From: Streptomyces sp. KMM 9044 | GTDB lineage: Bacteria; Actinomycetota; Actinomycetes; Streptomycetales; Streptomycetaceae | NCBI RefSeq assembly: GCF_024701375.2 | Contig: NZ_CP113912.1 | Span: forward strand, 44,854 to 108,853 | Direction: 5' to 3' | DNA: 64,000 nucleotides | Part shown: piece after piece, positions 8,338-17,046 of the stretch | Numbering within the stretch: position 1 is the first letter of the stretch | Layout: each line of letters begins with the position of its first letter | The notes under the pieces: model-generated | What the model was told of the DNA's origin: nothing | The model's input: only the letters and a program-made list of their open reading frames with translations | The model's database searches: none | Position numbers and translations under genes: made by a program

Positions 8338-8928
8338 TCAGACGGTGGTGACGACCGCGTCGATGTCCAGTCGCGGTGAGCGCTCGAACCAGGCGTTCTC
8401 GCCCGGCCTGCCGATGTTGACGACCATCAGCGGGGTGTGGTCGGCGTCCAGGAACTCCTTCTGGACGCCGACGGAGTCGAAGCCGCTCATCGGGCCCGCG
8501 GCCAGGCCGGCGGCGCGGACGCCGAGGATGAAGTACGCGGCCTGCAGGGCGCCGTTGAGCAGGGCGGAGCGCTCGCGGACCGGACGCTGGGCATAGAACG
8601 CGTCCTTGGCCTGGGGGAAGTGCGGGAGCAGCTGGGGCAGTTCCTCGTGGAACTCACTGTCCGCGGAGAGGATGGCGACCAGCGGGGCGATCGCGGTTTT
8701 CGGACGGTTACCCTCGGTCATGTGCCGCACCAGGCGTTCGCGGGCCTCGGGGGAGCGGACCAGAAGGATGCGCAGCGGGGTCTGGTTGAAGGCGGTCGGA
8801 CCGTACTTGATCAGGTCGTAGATCGCCTGGATCTGTTCGTCGGTCACCGGCTCGTCGGTGAAGGTGTTGGCGGTGCGTGCCTCACGGAACAGCAGGTCCT
8901 GGGCGGCAGCGTCAAGGACAAGCGACAT
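8338..8928 (-). CDS. nitroreductase family protein (RutE/HadB-like)
   Basis: This 196-residue protein matches the FMN-dependent nitroreductase subfamily annotated as malonic semialdehyde reductase RutE/HadB. It begins MSLVLDAAAQDLLF and carries TANTFTDEPVTDEQ, LIKYGPTAFNQTP and the C-terminal NIGRPGENAWFERSPRL. The ATG was chosen at the conserved N-terminus; the frame continues upstream without resemblance. In this setting it could reduce a quinone, nitro or nitroso/diazo intermediate using NAD(P)H. That role is inferred only from its position at the edge of the cluster. Confidence 0.82.
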   Translation of the reverse strand: MSLVLDAAAQDLLFREARTANTFTDEPVTDEQIQAIYDLIKYGPTAFNQTPLRILLVRSPEARERLVRHMTEGNRPKTAIAPLVAILSADSEFHEELPQLLPHFPQAKDAFYAQRPVRERSALLNGALQAAYFILGVRAAGLAAGPMSGFDSVGVQKEFLDADHTPLMVVNIGRPGENAWFERSPRLDIDAVVTTV

Positions 8929-9544
8929 GGATGCGATCTTCCTGGTGAGGGCGGTTCCGGCGCTCCGCCGTCTCCGCGATTGCGACTTCTGCGTGGCTCC
9001 GCACCGGTCACCGCTCGCGCACGTCGGTGGGTTCCGCCGCACCGGCGTCCTGCAGACCGAGGCCGGTGAAGGACTCCTCGTCGTCGAGACCGACGTGGGG
9101 TCGTTGCGGGCACGGCGCGTGTCGTTCAGCGGGCAGACGCCCAGTGCGAGGGCATGAAGGAGCGTGGTCGGGACAGCCGGTGACCGCATGGTCAACGGAT
9201 CACTGGCCGGTGCGGCGACCGCGGAGAACAGGGCCCTGCCCATGACCATGCCGTGCCACCAGCAGGCCAGGCGCCCGCCGGTGAGCACGCCGGTGAGGTT
9301 GAGCGGCACGAGCAGCAGCGGCAGCTCGGAAGCGAACCCGAGACGAACACTCTGTGTTCCTCCGTCCGTACGCTGCCGGCGGTGCGCATCAGCCCTGGAC
9401 GCCGTGGATCGCCCCGGTCACCGGACAGGAACTCGCCGTGTCGCCGGCCGCGGGCTCGACGGTCCGCGGCGACCTGTCCCGGCGGACGGAGCCGGGGCCG
9501 ATGACGAGAGGGGTTTCCAGGGGCTTCGGATCAGGCACGGAGGC
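8929..9544. other. non-coding or decayed sequence upstream of nitroreductase
   Basis: No supported gene. A minus-strand frame running into the nitroreductase from 9309 contains short hydrophobic stretches but no recognisable family and no start signal. The stretch probably includes debris of the missing nphT7-type copy. Confidence 0.4.
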
Positions 9545-9622
9545 ACCCGTGCCGAGGACCCTGACGTCGCTCATGCGGCTGTCCTCCCCTCACGCGTGTG
9601 GAAATCACGGCATGTACAGACC
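9545..9622 (-). pseudogene. duplicated promoter and 5' end of an nphT7-type gene
   Basis: Read on the minus strand, this block repeats the leader and first codons of the acetoacetyl-CoA synthase gene at 39787. Both copies share TCTGTACATG, TGATTTCCA, a TGAGGGGAGG ribosome-binding site, and codons for DVRVLGTGA after the initiator Met. Similarity stops after about 15 codons (the protein would run MSDVRVLGTGASVPDP), and no ketosynthase body follows. It is the stump of a second copy, or the scar of a recombination that moved the gene. Flanking sequence on both sides (about 8930-10095) shows no other gene I can support. Confidence 0.78.
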
Positions 9623-10095
9623 AGCGGCCGAGCGCTGTGGGCGGCTCACGAAACGCGAAGGGCGGGGCTCCTTTGGAGGGACGGCCCTACCTGCGTGAAC
9701 TGCGGCGCTTGAGGCAGGCCCGAGTGATCGACTCGACCACGACAGCGGGTCCCGCGGTGACCGGCACCCTCGGCGCTGTCGATCTTGATCCAGCGTAGGG
9801 GTGTGTCCTGCTGGTTCCGAAAGGATCTCCACGACGGGCAGCCGAGCCGAACCGACAAATGCCCAGCTCATCCTGTCCCTCGAAAGGAGCTGCACCCAAA
9901 CGCGAAAGTGCCCCGCCGGCCATGGGCGGCGAGGCACTGGGCGGAAACGGTGGCGCCGCCGCACCGGGAGCCCCCCGGGACGTCCGTCATCTCGCGGACA
10001 CGGCGCCGGGCACCGATGCGGCCGGTGATACCCGGGTCGAGCCAGGCACCACCGGCCGCATGAACCTGACCTGTGGGTACGGGGGTGACCCCGGG
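9623..10095. other. intergenic region without recognisable gene
   Basis: Nothing supported on either strand. It separates the nphT7-type stump from the exporter gene. A loose inverted repeat (CCTGACC and GGTCAGG, about 10066-10101) overlaps the exporter stop and could contribute to transcription ending. Confidence 0.35.
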
Positions 10096-11613
10096 TCAGG
10101 AGAGTGCTGTCTCCGTCGGCTCTGACGGGCTCCCAGCGGGCGCGTCATCGGACGCCGGCAGGGGACCGCCGCGCAGCAGCAGGGCGCTGACGACGGCGCC
10201 GACGGCGAAGATGGCGGTGCACCACCAGAACACCGTGGTGTACCCCTCGATCGACGCCAAGGAGAGCTGTTCCGGTGTCGGCTGTCCCTGCACGTTGCTC
10301 TCCAGCCAGCCGGTGGTGGCGGTGGCGGCGATCGTGTTGAGCAGGGCGACGCCGATCGCACCACCGACCTGCTGGCCGGTGTTGACGCATGCCGAGGCGA
10401 TACCCGCGTCCTCGGGTGCCACACCGGAGGTGCCGGTGCGCAGCACCGCGGCGAAGATGAGGCCCATGCCGAGACCGGCCGCCATGGTCGGACCGAGCAG
10501 ATGTGTCGCGTAGCCGGAGTCCGGGCCGATCCGGGTCAGCCAGGCCATGGCGGCCGCGGTGAGCAGCAGGCCGGCGGTGACCAGCGGCCTGGGGCCGGTC
10601 TTCGGCATCAGCTTCACGCCGCCCACGTTGGCGCCCACACCGGTGAGCACGATCAGCGGCAGCAGCGAGACACCAGAGACGATGGCCGAGTAGCCCAGGT
10701 CGGTCTGCATGTAGTAGATGAGGAACAGCATGACGCCGAACACGCCGGTTCCGACGAACAGCACGGCGAGGTAGGCTCCGCCGCGGTTGCGGTCGAGGAC
10801 GATCCGGGGCGGCAGCAGCGGCTGCGTGGCGCGCGTCTGCCAGAATGCGAACACGATCAGCAGCACACCGCCGAGGGCGAGGAAGCCCCACGTCCCGGGA
10901 GTGCTCCAGCTGTCCTCCGCGGCGTTGGAGAAGCCGTAGACCACGGAGAACATGCCGCCCGTTCCCAGCAGCACACCGGGGATGTCCATCCGCGCGCCCG
11001 CCCTGGGCTGCTTGCGCAGCAGCATCGTGCCGCCGACGAACGCCGCTCCGGCGAAGAGCAGGTTGATGTACATGCACCAGCGCCAGTTCAGGCCGTCGGT
11101 CAGCGCACCGCCGATGATCAGGCCCAGACCCGTACCGCTGGCCGCGACCGCACTGTAGGCGCCGAAGGCCTTGGCCTTCTCCTTCGAGTCGGTGAACGTG
11201 GTTGCCAGCAGGGCCAGGCAGGCCGGTGCCAGCATCGCGGCGAAGACGCCCTGGCAGGCGCGGGCCGTCACCAGCATCCCGAAGCTGGTCGCGGCACCGC
11301 CGACGGCGGAGGCGACCGCGAAGCCGGTCAGTCCGACGAGGAAGGTCTCCTTGCGGCCGAACAGGTCGGACAGCCGCCCGAAGAACAGCAGCAGGCCTCC
11401 GAACGGCAGCGCGTACGCGGTTACGATCCACTGCCTGTCGGCGTCCGTGAACTCCAGCGCTTCCTGCGCCGACGGCAGTGCGAGGTTCATCACCGTCAGG
11501 TCGAGGCCGACCATGAGGTAGGCGGTGCAGATGACGGCGAGGATCAGCCACCGCCTCGGGTCCACGGCCGCCCCCGAGCTCGGCCCAGCCGCAGGGGCTG
11601 CGCTTGTTGCCAT
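10096..11613 (-). CDS. MFS drug exporter (EmrB/QacA, DHA2 family)
   Basis: This 505-residue integral membrane protein has the hydrophobic pattern of 14-segment drug:H+ antiporters. The family signatures LDLTVMNLALPSAQ in helix 1 and GRLSDLFGRKETF after helix 2 are visible. It probably exports the cluster product and gives self-protection. The ATG encoding MATSAAPAAG was chosen because AAGGAG stands seven bases before it. The gene lies downstream of the haloperoxidase on the same strand, but a strong hairpin at 11833-11871 separates them, so it may have its own promoter in the 262-base gap. Confidence 0.9.
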   Translation of the reverse strand: MATSAAPAAGPSSGAAVDPRRWLILAVICTAYLMVGLDLTVMNLALPSAQEALEFTDADRQWIVTAYALPFGGLLLFFGRLSDLFGRKETFLVGLTGFAVASAVGGAATSFGMLVTARACQGVFAAMLAPACLALLATTFTDSKEKAKAFGAYSAVAASGTGLGLIIGGALTDGLNWRWCMYINLLFAGAAFVGGTMLLRKQPRAGARMDIPGVLLGTGGMFSVVYGFSNAAEDSWSTPGTWGFLALGGVLLIVFAFWQTRATQPLLPPRIVLDRNRGGAYLAVLFVGTGVFGVMLFLIYYMQTDLGYSAIVSGVSLLPLIVLTGVGANVGGVKLMPKTGPRPLVTAGLLLTAAAMAWLTRIGPDSGYATHLLGPTMAAGLGMGLIFAAVLRTGTSGVAPEDAGIASACVNTGQQVGGAIGVALLNTIAATATTGWLESNVQGQPTPEQLSLASIEGYTTVFWWCTAIFAVGAVVSALLLRGGPLPASDDAPAGSPSEPTETALS

Positions 11614-11832
11614 GATCATCTCCTTGTTCGCGTTGCGTCGAGCGGACTGAGGCCTCATCCCCTAAGACGGTCGCGTCGGCCGGTCTGTGACATGGTCTTG
11701 GCGAACCGGGCCGGATGGCCGCATCGATCACGTGGTTCTGCCCGGCTCGACGGTGCCGGGCCGGGCAAGACCGGGGAGAACAGGGCGATCCGGTCGACGT
11801 GCCAGGAGGGCGGACCCGGCCGTCGACGCCGT

Positions 11833-11871
11833 GCGGCGGCGGGCCGGGTGCCGCACCCGGCCCGCCGCCGC
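11833..11871 (-). terminator. 19-bp hairpin terminator after haloperoxidase gene
   Basis: A near-perfect inverted repeat, whose inner arm reads GCGGCGGGCCGGGTGC, has a one-base centre and extends to a 19-bp stem. It begins five bases after the haloperoxidase stop. There is no T-run, as is common for Streptomyces terminators. Confidence 0.75.
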
Positions 11872-11875
11872 GGAG

Positions 11876-13435
11876 TCAGTCGACCTCGCCCTTGATGTGG
11901 CGCTGCACGAACTCGTAGGCGCGGTCACCGAACTGCGCGCCCCACTCGATGGACCTGTCGACCGTCGTCTGGAAGTGCACGCCGCCCCACACCCGGCTGT
12001 CGCCGCAGTCGCGGGTGAACTTGGTCCAGGTGTCCCAGCGCAGCTCCATGTCCTTCGCGGGCACGAGACCCGGCTCCGTCTGCCCGGAGCCGGCGGGGAA
12101 GGTGTACGTCCAGTCCAGGACGTCGTCGCCGAGGAAACGCCGCGCCGCCTGCGCCTCCGCGGAACAGAGCGTGGTGGAGCCGGAGAGGTACTCCGGGTGG
12201 TCACCGACGGGCAGGTAGGCCGACCACTCGTTGGCGGGCATGTCGTGGACCGTGCCCTTGCCGACGCCGCCCCAGGCACTGATCTTCTTGCGGCCGTACA
12301 CGTGCTGGACCGCGGTGAACGGCCGCACGGCGTTGTACTTGACCTTCCAGCTCCAGGCGGCGATCAGGTCGTCGAACCGTGCCAGGGCGGTCACCGCGTA
12401 CAGGTGGCACCAGCCGTCCAGGTCCAGGTCGTGGCTGAGAGCCGCGGCGCCCGGCGCCAGGGCGATGCCCGCCAGCTTGTTGTCGAACCACTCGGCCATC
12501 AGCTTCTTCTCGTCGGTGAGCGTGGCCGACGCCTCGATGACCTCGTCCACCGAGCGCTTGTACTTGCGGACGTTGGTGTGGGTGGAGTGGTCGGGCGCGG
12601 GAACCGGGAACTGCTTGGGGTTCCGGTAGGTGTACGGCTTGACCAGGGCAAGCTGCGGGGTGACGAACGACTGGATGACCCAGATGCCCTTGTCGCCCGG
12701 GCCCCCGCCGACGCGGCGCTGGTGGGGGTGGAGCGCCGGCTGCCAGTGCGAGGGGTTGACCACCTTGTAGGGGGAGTTCACGGGCCGGTAACCGGTGTAG
12801 TCCTCGTAGGGCTTGCCGTGGTATTTGCGGCCCACGTTGCCCAGGTGGTTCATGCCGTCGTTCGCGCGGGCCCTGGCGACGGCCTTGCCGGCTATGTTGC
12901 CGATGCCGACCGGGGTGGTCGGGTCCTCCGACCTGTCGTCGGGGTCCAGGCCGACCGCGGTGAACCCGGCCCGCATGACCGGCACCCGCTCCTTGAACAC
13001 GCCCTCCAGGACCCGCAGCGAGGCGTACAGGCCGGCGATGTTCTTGTTCCTGTTGGTGGCGGCCTCGCCGGCGGGGCGGCGGCCGATCCGGGAGTGGAGG
13101 CCGACCGCGGTCGGGTGGTAGGGCGCCATCGCGTCGAACCACGACAACTGGAACAGGGTGGTGATCCAGATGTAGACGGATGCGTCCATGGGACCGATCA
13201 CGCCTTCCTCGGGGAAGACCCCCTCGGCTCTGGTGATGATCAGGTCCCGGATGAAGTTGTCCTTGTCGAAGTCGAAGTCGACCGCCGGAGGCTCCGCCGC
13301 GGCGCCGGGCTCGGCGGCGGCGGCCGTTGCGGTGTTCCCCAGGGTGGCCAGGGCCGCGGCCGTGGCACCGCCGATCAGCAGTGACCTGCGCCGCGGTGAG
13401 AGGCCTGAGACAGGGGAACGCTCGGACGTCGTCAT
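11876..13435 (-). CDS. secreted vanadium-dependent haloperoxidase (NapH/Mcl24-like)
   Basis: This 519-residue protein belongs to the bacterial vanadium haloperoxidases of naphthoquinone meroterpenoid clusters. These use H2O2 and halide to chlorinate and cyclise prenylated naphthoquinones, or catalyse alpha-hydroxyketone rearrangement. Residues ~16-42 form a Tat-type signal (SPRRRSLLIGG then an Ala-rich helix). Vanadate-site motifs are visible: YNAVRPFTAVQ near residue 368, EYLSGSTTLCSAEAQ near 417 and SRVWGGVHFQ near 480 (likely axial His). At the second motif the fungal enzymes read PSGH; here the His position is Ser, so halogenation versus rearrangement is uncertain. The gene follows the ABBA prenyltransferase by 160 bases and is the only haloperoxidase in the window. 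Confidence 0.9.
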   Translation of the reverse strand: MTTSERSPVSGLSPRRRSLLIGGATAAALATLGNTATAAAAEPGAAAEPPAVDFDFDKDNFIRDLIITRAEGVFPEEGVIGPMDASVYIWITTLFQLSWFDAMAPYHPTAVGLHSRIGRRPAGEAATNRNKNIAGLYASLRVLEGVFKERVPVMRAGFTAVGLDPDDRSEDPTTPVGIGNIAGKAVARARANDGMNHLGNVGRKYHGKPYEDYTGYRPVNSPYKVVNPSHWQPALHPHQRRVGGGPGDKGIWVIQSFVTPQLALVKPYTYRNPKQFPVPAPDHSTHTNVRKYKRSVDEVIEASATLTDEKKLMAEWFDNKLAGIALAPGAAALSHDLDLDGWCHLYAVTALARFDDLIAAWSWKVKYNAVRPFTAVQHVYGRKKISAWGGVGKGTVHDMPANEWSAYLPVGDHPEYLSGSTTLCSAEAQAARRFLGDDVLDWTYTFPAGSGQTEPGLVPAKDMELRWDTWTKFTRDCGDSRVWGGVHFQTTVDRSIEWGAQFGDRAYEFVQRHIKGEVD

Positions 13436-13595
13436 GGATGGTGTCCTTTCTCAGAAAAGAGATCTGCGGTCCGGGGTCAGGCCCGGTGGCAGACCGCGCC
13501 CGAAGGCGTTGGCGGTGGTGCGGGTGCTGCGCCGTCGACTGTTCCGTGCGTTTTCGTCCGCGCTCTGCGGCGCCGCCGGGAAAGTGTTGTGCCTG

Positions 13596-14513
13596 TTACG
13601 GCTGCTCTTTGTGGACTGCCATCTGCCGAATGGGTTCGTACCCGGCCGGAAGCTGGTAGTAAGAACAGACCTCAAGGAATTCCTTGTCGCGCGTCCACTT
13701 GACGGCGAAAAGGTTTATTCGCTCGCCGGTATAAGCCCGCGGAGCGCGTGTCACAAAGTTTTCGAGATGCGGTCCCACAGGAATGGGGACCGTCGACAGG
13801 TCCAGGCCTGCACCCGGCGGGGGAGCAAAGGCGACACGCAGGATGTCCGGAGAATCCCAGCCTAGGGTGATGTTGGCCCTGAACGAATTGGAGGCGAACT
13901 CCAGCATTCGCTCGTCCGGCTCTGTCATCCCGATGTCGCCGAGCATCGACCGGATGGCCCCCGGCCGGGGGCGGCTCTCCGCGGTGAACTGGAAGTACAG
14001 ACTCACCGTCTTGCTCTTGTAGTTGACCCCGATCATCACCACGTTGTCCAGGCCGTAGCGGGCGAAGAGGCCGGCGTTCTCGGCCACCGCGCGCGGCATG
14101 GACGGGATGCCGGCAAGCTCCGACACCTTCTGCAGGTCACGGGGGAAGTGCGCGTACAGTTTCCGGAAGCCGCCGACGACTCCGCAGTCGGCGAAGTGCT
14201 CGGCGACGGCGCAGCGCTCCCGGAGGTCCGAGAGCAGGGCGGCGACGGGATGGTCGGTCTCGGTGACGAAGCCGTGCGCCAGCGCGTGGGCATACGGATC
14301 GTCGATCCTCGGAGGCACCGCGAGGCCGTAGTCGAGCTCGCCCGCATGGTGCTCGCCGGCTTGAGCGCTGAAGACGACCCCGCCTTCAGCGAAACCGTTC
14401 CGGTATTCGGAGAGGACGGGCCAGATTTTCTCGCGTGAACAGGGGGCGCCCACCAACCGGGCCGTTTCCTCAATAGCTGAGTAGAGTTCTTCCGCGTCGG
14501 TTTCCCCGGACAC
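13596..14513 (-). CDS. ABBA-fold aromatic prenyltransferase (NphB/CloQ family)
   Basis: This 305-residue soluble protein matches the CloQ/NphB aromatic prenyltransferases, which transfer a prenyl chain from its diphosphate to a naphthoquinone or phenol. It begins SGETDAEELYSAIEETARLVG, has the family blocks VVGGFRKLYAHFPRDLQ and VMIGVNYKSKTVSLYF, and ends near QMAVHKEQ. The length equals NphB (~307). The GTG start has GGAGG six bases upstream. It lies downstream of the lavandulyl-type synthase and before the haloperoxidase, the arrangement expected for chain attachment. It is the only aromatic prenyltransferase here, so it should accept whichever chain the cis-type or trans-type synthase makes. 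Confidence 0.92.
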   Translation of the reverse strand: MSGETDAEELYSAIEETARLVGAPCSREKIWPVLSEYRNGFAEGGVVFSAQAGEHHAGELDYGLAVPPRIDDPYAHALAHGFVTETDHPVAALLSDLRERCAVAEHFADCGVVGGFRKLYAHFPRDLQKVSELAGIPSMPRAVAENAGLFARYGLDNVVMIGVNYKSKTVSLYFQFTAESRPRPGAIRSMLGDIGMTEPDERMLEFASNSFRANITLGWDSPDILRVAFAPPPGAGLDLSTVPIPVGPHLENFVTRAPRAYTGERINLFAVKWTRDKEFLEVCSYYQLPAGYEPIRQMAVHKEQP

Positions 14514-14992
14514 CTTTCCTCCAAGCAGTCAACGTCAGAAATAGTTTCCACTGGAAATGTGGCCGCCCGCCCGACGGGTGAAGTGTGGCCCCGGTGACCC
14601 AGCGGAAATTCGCTGTCTTCTCCGGGCGGGGGTGTCCGAGTCCATCGGCCTCGATAGCGCCTTTTCGGGCAGTTCCCCATTTTGCGGTAAACGGCACAAC
14701 CGGTTCGTCAATACCAAACCGCTTGACCCGTATTCTTGCCCGCAATAGCCAGGGAGTGCAAGGTCGATCGGCGCTGGCGGCGCTTTGTTCCAGTGGCCTT
14801 CGAGTGAAATGAGATCTTCCCTGGACGGCGCTCCGAGAGGCGGGGGAAAGTGGAGTGGGCCACCCGGGACGAGCGCTGAACGGTCTCAGCGGTCCGTTTT
14901 CCGGACACCTGGGTGCCTGGGGCATCGCGTGAAACCGGTTCGACGGAACCGGACAAGATCATTTCTTGCAATGACCCCGGACAGGGAGCGAA
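14514..14992. other. intergenic region between cis-prenyl synthase and ABBA gene
   Basis: No supported coding sequence. The region is locally less GC-rich near 14530-14760 and may hold a promoter for the prenyltransferase-haloperoxidase pair, because the upstream transcript probably ends at the hairpin just beyond. Confidence 0.4.
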
Positions 14993-15022
14993 CGGGCCCT
15001 GCCGGCCCGCCGGCAGGGCCCG
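14993..15022 (-). terminator. 14-bp hairpin after cis-prenyl synthase gene
   Basis: GGGCCCTGCCGGC and its perfect complement are separated by two bases, with one more flanking pair. The hairpin lies 23 bases after the stop of the cis-prenyl synthase and is a likely factor-independent terminator. Confidence 0.72.
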
Positions 15023-15044
15023 AGGACAGCGAACCGGCGGTGGC

Positions 15045-15713
<669 letters not shown>

Positions 15714-15912
15714 TTACGTGATCTGTCGTTCGGAAGTGTCCGAGCGAGCGTCGACACGGATGAAGAAAGGGGACGCAGCGCTCTCGGGGCCTGGCGGCCA
15801 GGCCCGGTGGACAGGAGTTCTGCGTCCCCGGCAGTGCCCTGTCGGCCGCACGGCACTGCCTCACGCGGCGACGGTCACCAAGGGGTTCCGCAACAGGCCC
15901 GGACCCGGCCGG

Positions 15913-17046
15913 TCACGCGACCTTCGTCGCACTCAGGATGGCTTGTACGGGGATGACGTCCGGCGGGATCTCGGCGGCGTTCTTGGTGATCGCCTTTGTC
16001 ACCTTGAACCCGCACTCCTCCAGCCAGCTCTGATAGACCGACAGCTTCTGCGGTCCGCCCTGGCCCATGGTGCATCCGATGAAGAAGGCCGGGAAGAAGT
16101 CGACGTTGTAGTTGTCGGTCTCCTTGATGTTCTCCGGATACACCGGCACCAGAATGTTCACCTGCCCGCCGACCACGAGCGACTTGTTGACGCCCCTCAG
16201 GATCCTGAGCACGTCGTCCTTGTCGAACATGTCCAGGAAGTGCTTGATCAGCACGACGTCGAACCCCTTGGGGATTTCGTCGAAGACGTTGCCGCCGATG
16301 AAGGAGAGATGCTCCTCCAGGCCTTCGGCCCTGAAGTTCGCCAGGCACTCCGCTTTCTTCTCCGGCAGGTCGAAGGTGGTCACCCGGAGCCCGGGCGACG
16401 GCTTGTGCCGGTAGGTGTGGATCGCCCCCAGGCCGGTGTTGCCGGCGAGGTCGAGCACCTGGGCGCCGGAGGGGACGTCGACGTTGCCGAAGAACCAGGG
16501 GTCGATGTGGGCGGTGACGGTGTTCATCAGCTTGAGCCAGGCGTCGTTCAGGTCCTGGTGGTCGGCCACGGCGTCGTACAGGGTGCCCTCGGCGCCGTAC
16601 AGCTCCTTCAGGCCGACGACCGTGCCGGTCCGCGCGCTCTCGGTGAGGTGGAACAGCTGCCGCAGCGCGGTGACCTTGATCAGGTTCATGTAGGCGAGCG
16701 CTCGCTTGAGGTCGCTCTCGGCGACACCCGCCAGCGCATCGAGGGAATAGCCTCCGGACTCCGCGTCATGGGCGACGAAGCCCTCCTTGACCAGCAGGAA
16801 AAGGAGCTGTTCCACGGCATCCGGCTTGGCCCCGGCGGCCTCGCCCAGTTCCGCCGCGGTCAGGCCCGGGGTTTCACGGAGCAGGTCGATGATGCCGAGT
16901 TCGAAGCAGGACAGCAGGCTCATGAACCGCGAGGGTCCCACCATGTACTCGCGGAATCGGGCAAGCGTGGCTTCCGGTGTCAAGGTAATGGTCCCTTTCG
17001 CGTCAGTTGATTCCACCGCCGCGGCGATGGGCTGGTCACGGGTCAC
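15913..17046 (-). CDS. SAM-dependent methyltransferase (methyltransferase family 2)
   Basis: This 377-residue protein has the two-part build of plant-type/actinobacterial O-methyltransferases. A winged-helix dimerisation domain lies at residues ~20-110 (LGIIDLLRETPGLTAAELGE) and a Rossmann SAM domain at ~165-370. The SAM loop reads VLDLAGNTGLGAIHTYR, with AGNTG in place of the usual GGGxG, and acidic motif II is VTTFDLPEK. GTGA overlaps the stop of the AMP-ligase gene, so the two are translationally coupled. In furaquinocin/naphterpin-type pathways an equivalent enzyme C-methylates an amino-flaviolin core. C- versus O-methylation cannot be settled from sequence. Confidence 0.85.
   Translation of the reverse strand: MTRDQPIAAAVESTDAKGTITLTPEATLARFREYMVGPSRFMSLLSCFELGIIDLLRETPGLTAAELGEAAGAKPDAVEQLLFLLVKEGFVAHDAESGGYSLDALAGVAESDLKRALAYMNLIKVTALRQLFHLTESARTGTVVGLKELYGAEGTLYDAVADHQDLNDAWLKLMNTVTAHIDPWFFGNVDVPSGAQVLDLAGNTGLGAIHTYRHKPSPGLRVTTFDLPEKKAECLANFRAEGLEEHLSFIGGNVFDEIPKGFDVVLIKHFLDMFDKDDVLRILRGVNKSLVVGGQVNILVPVYPENIKETDNYNVDFFPAFFIGCTMGQGGPQKLSVYQSWLEECGFKVTKAITKNAAEIPPDVIPVQAILSATKVA

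Noticed and set aside
8929..9309. Minus-strand frame upstream of the nitroreductase, read as an N-terminal extension or membrane protein
   Set aside because: The nitroreductase family begins at MSLVLDAA, and the upstream translation has no recognisable domain or start.
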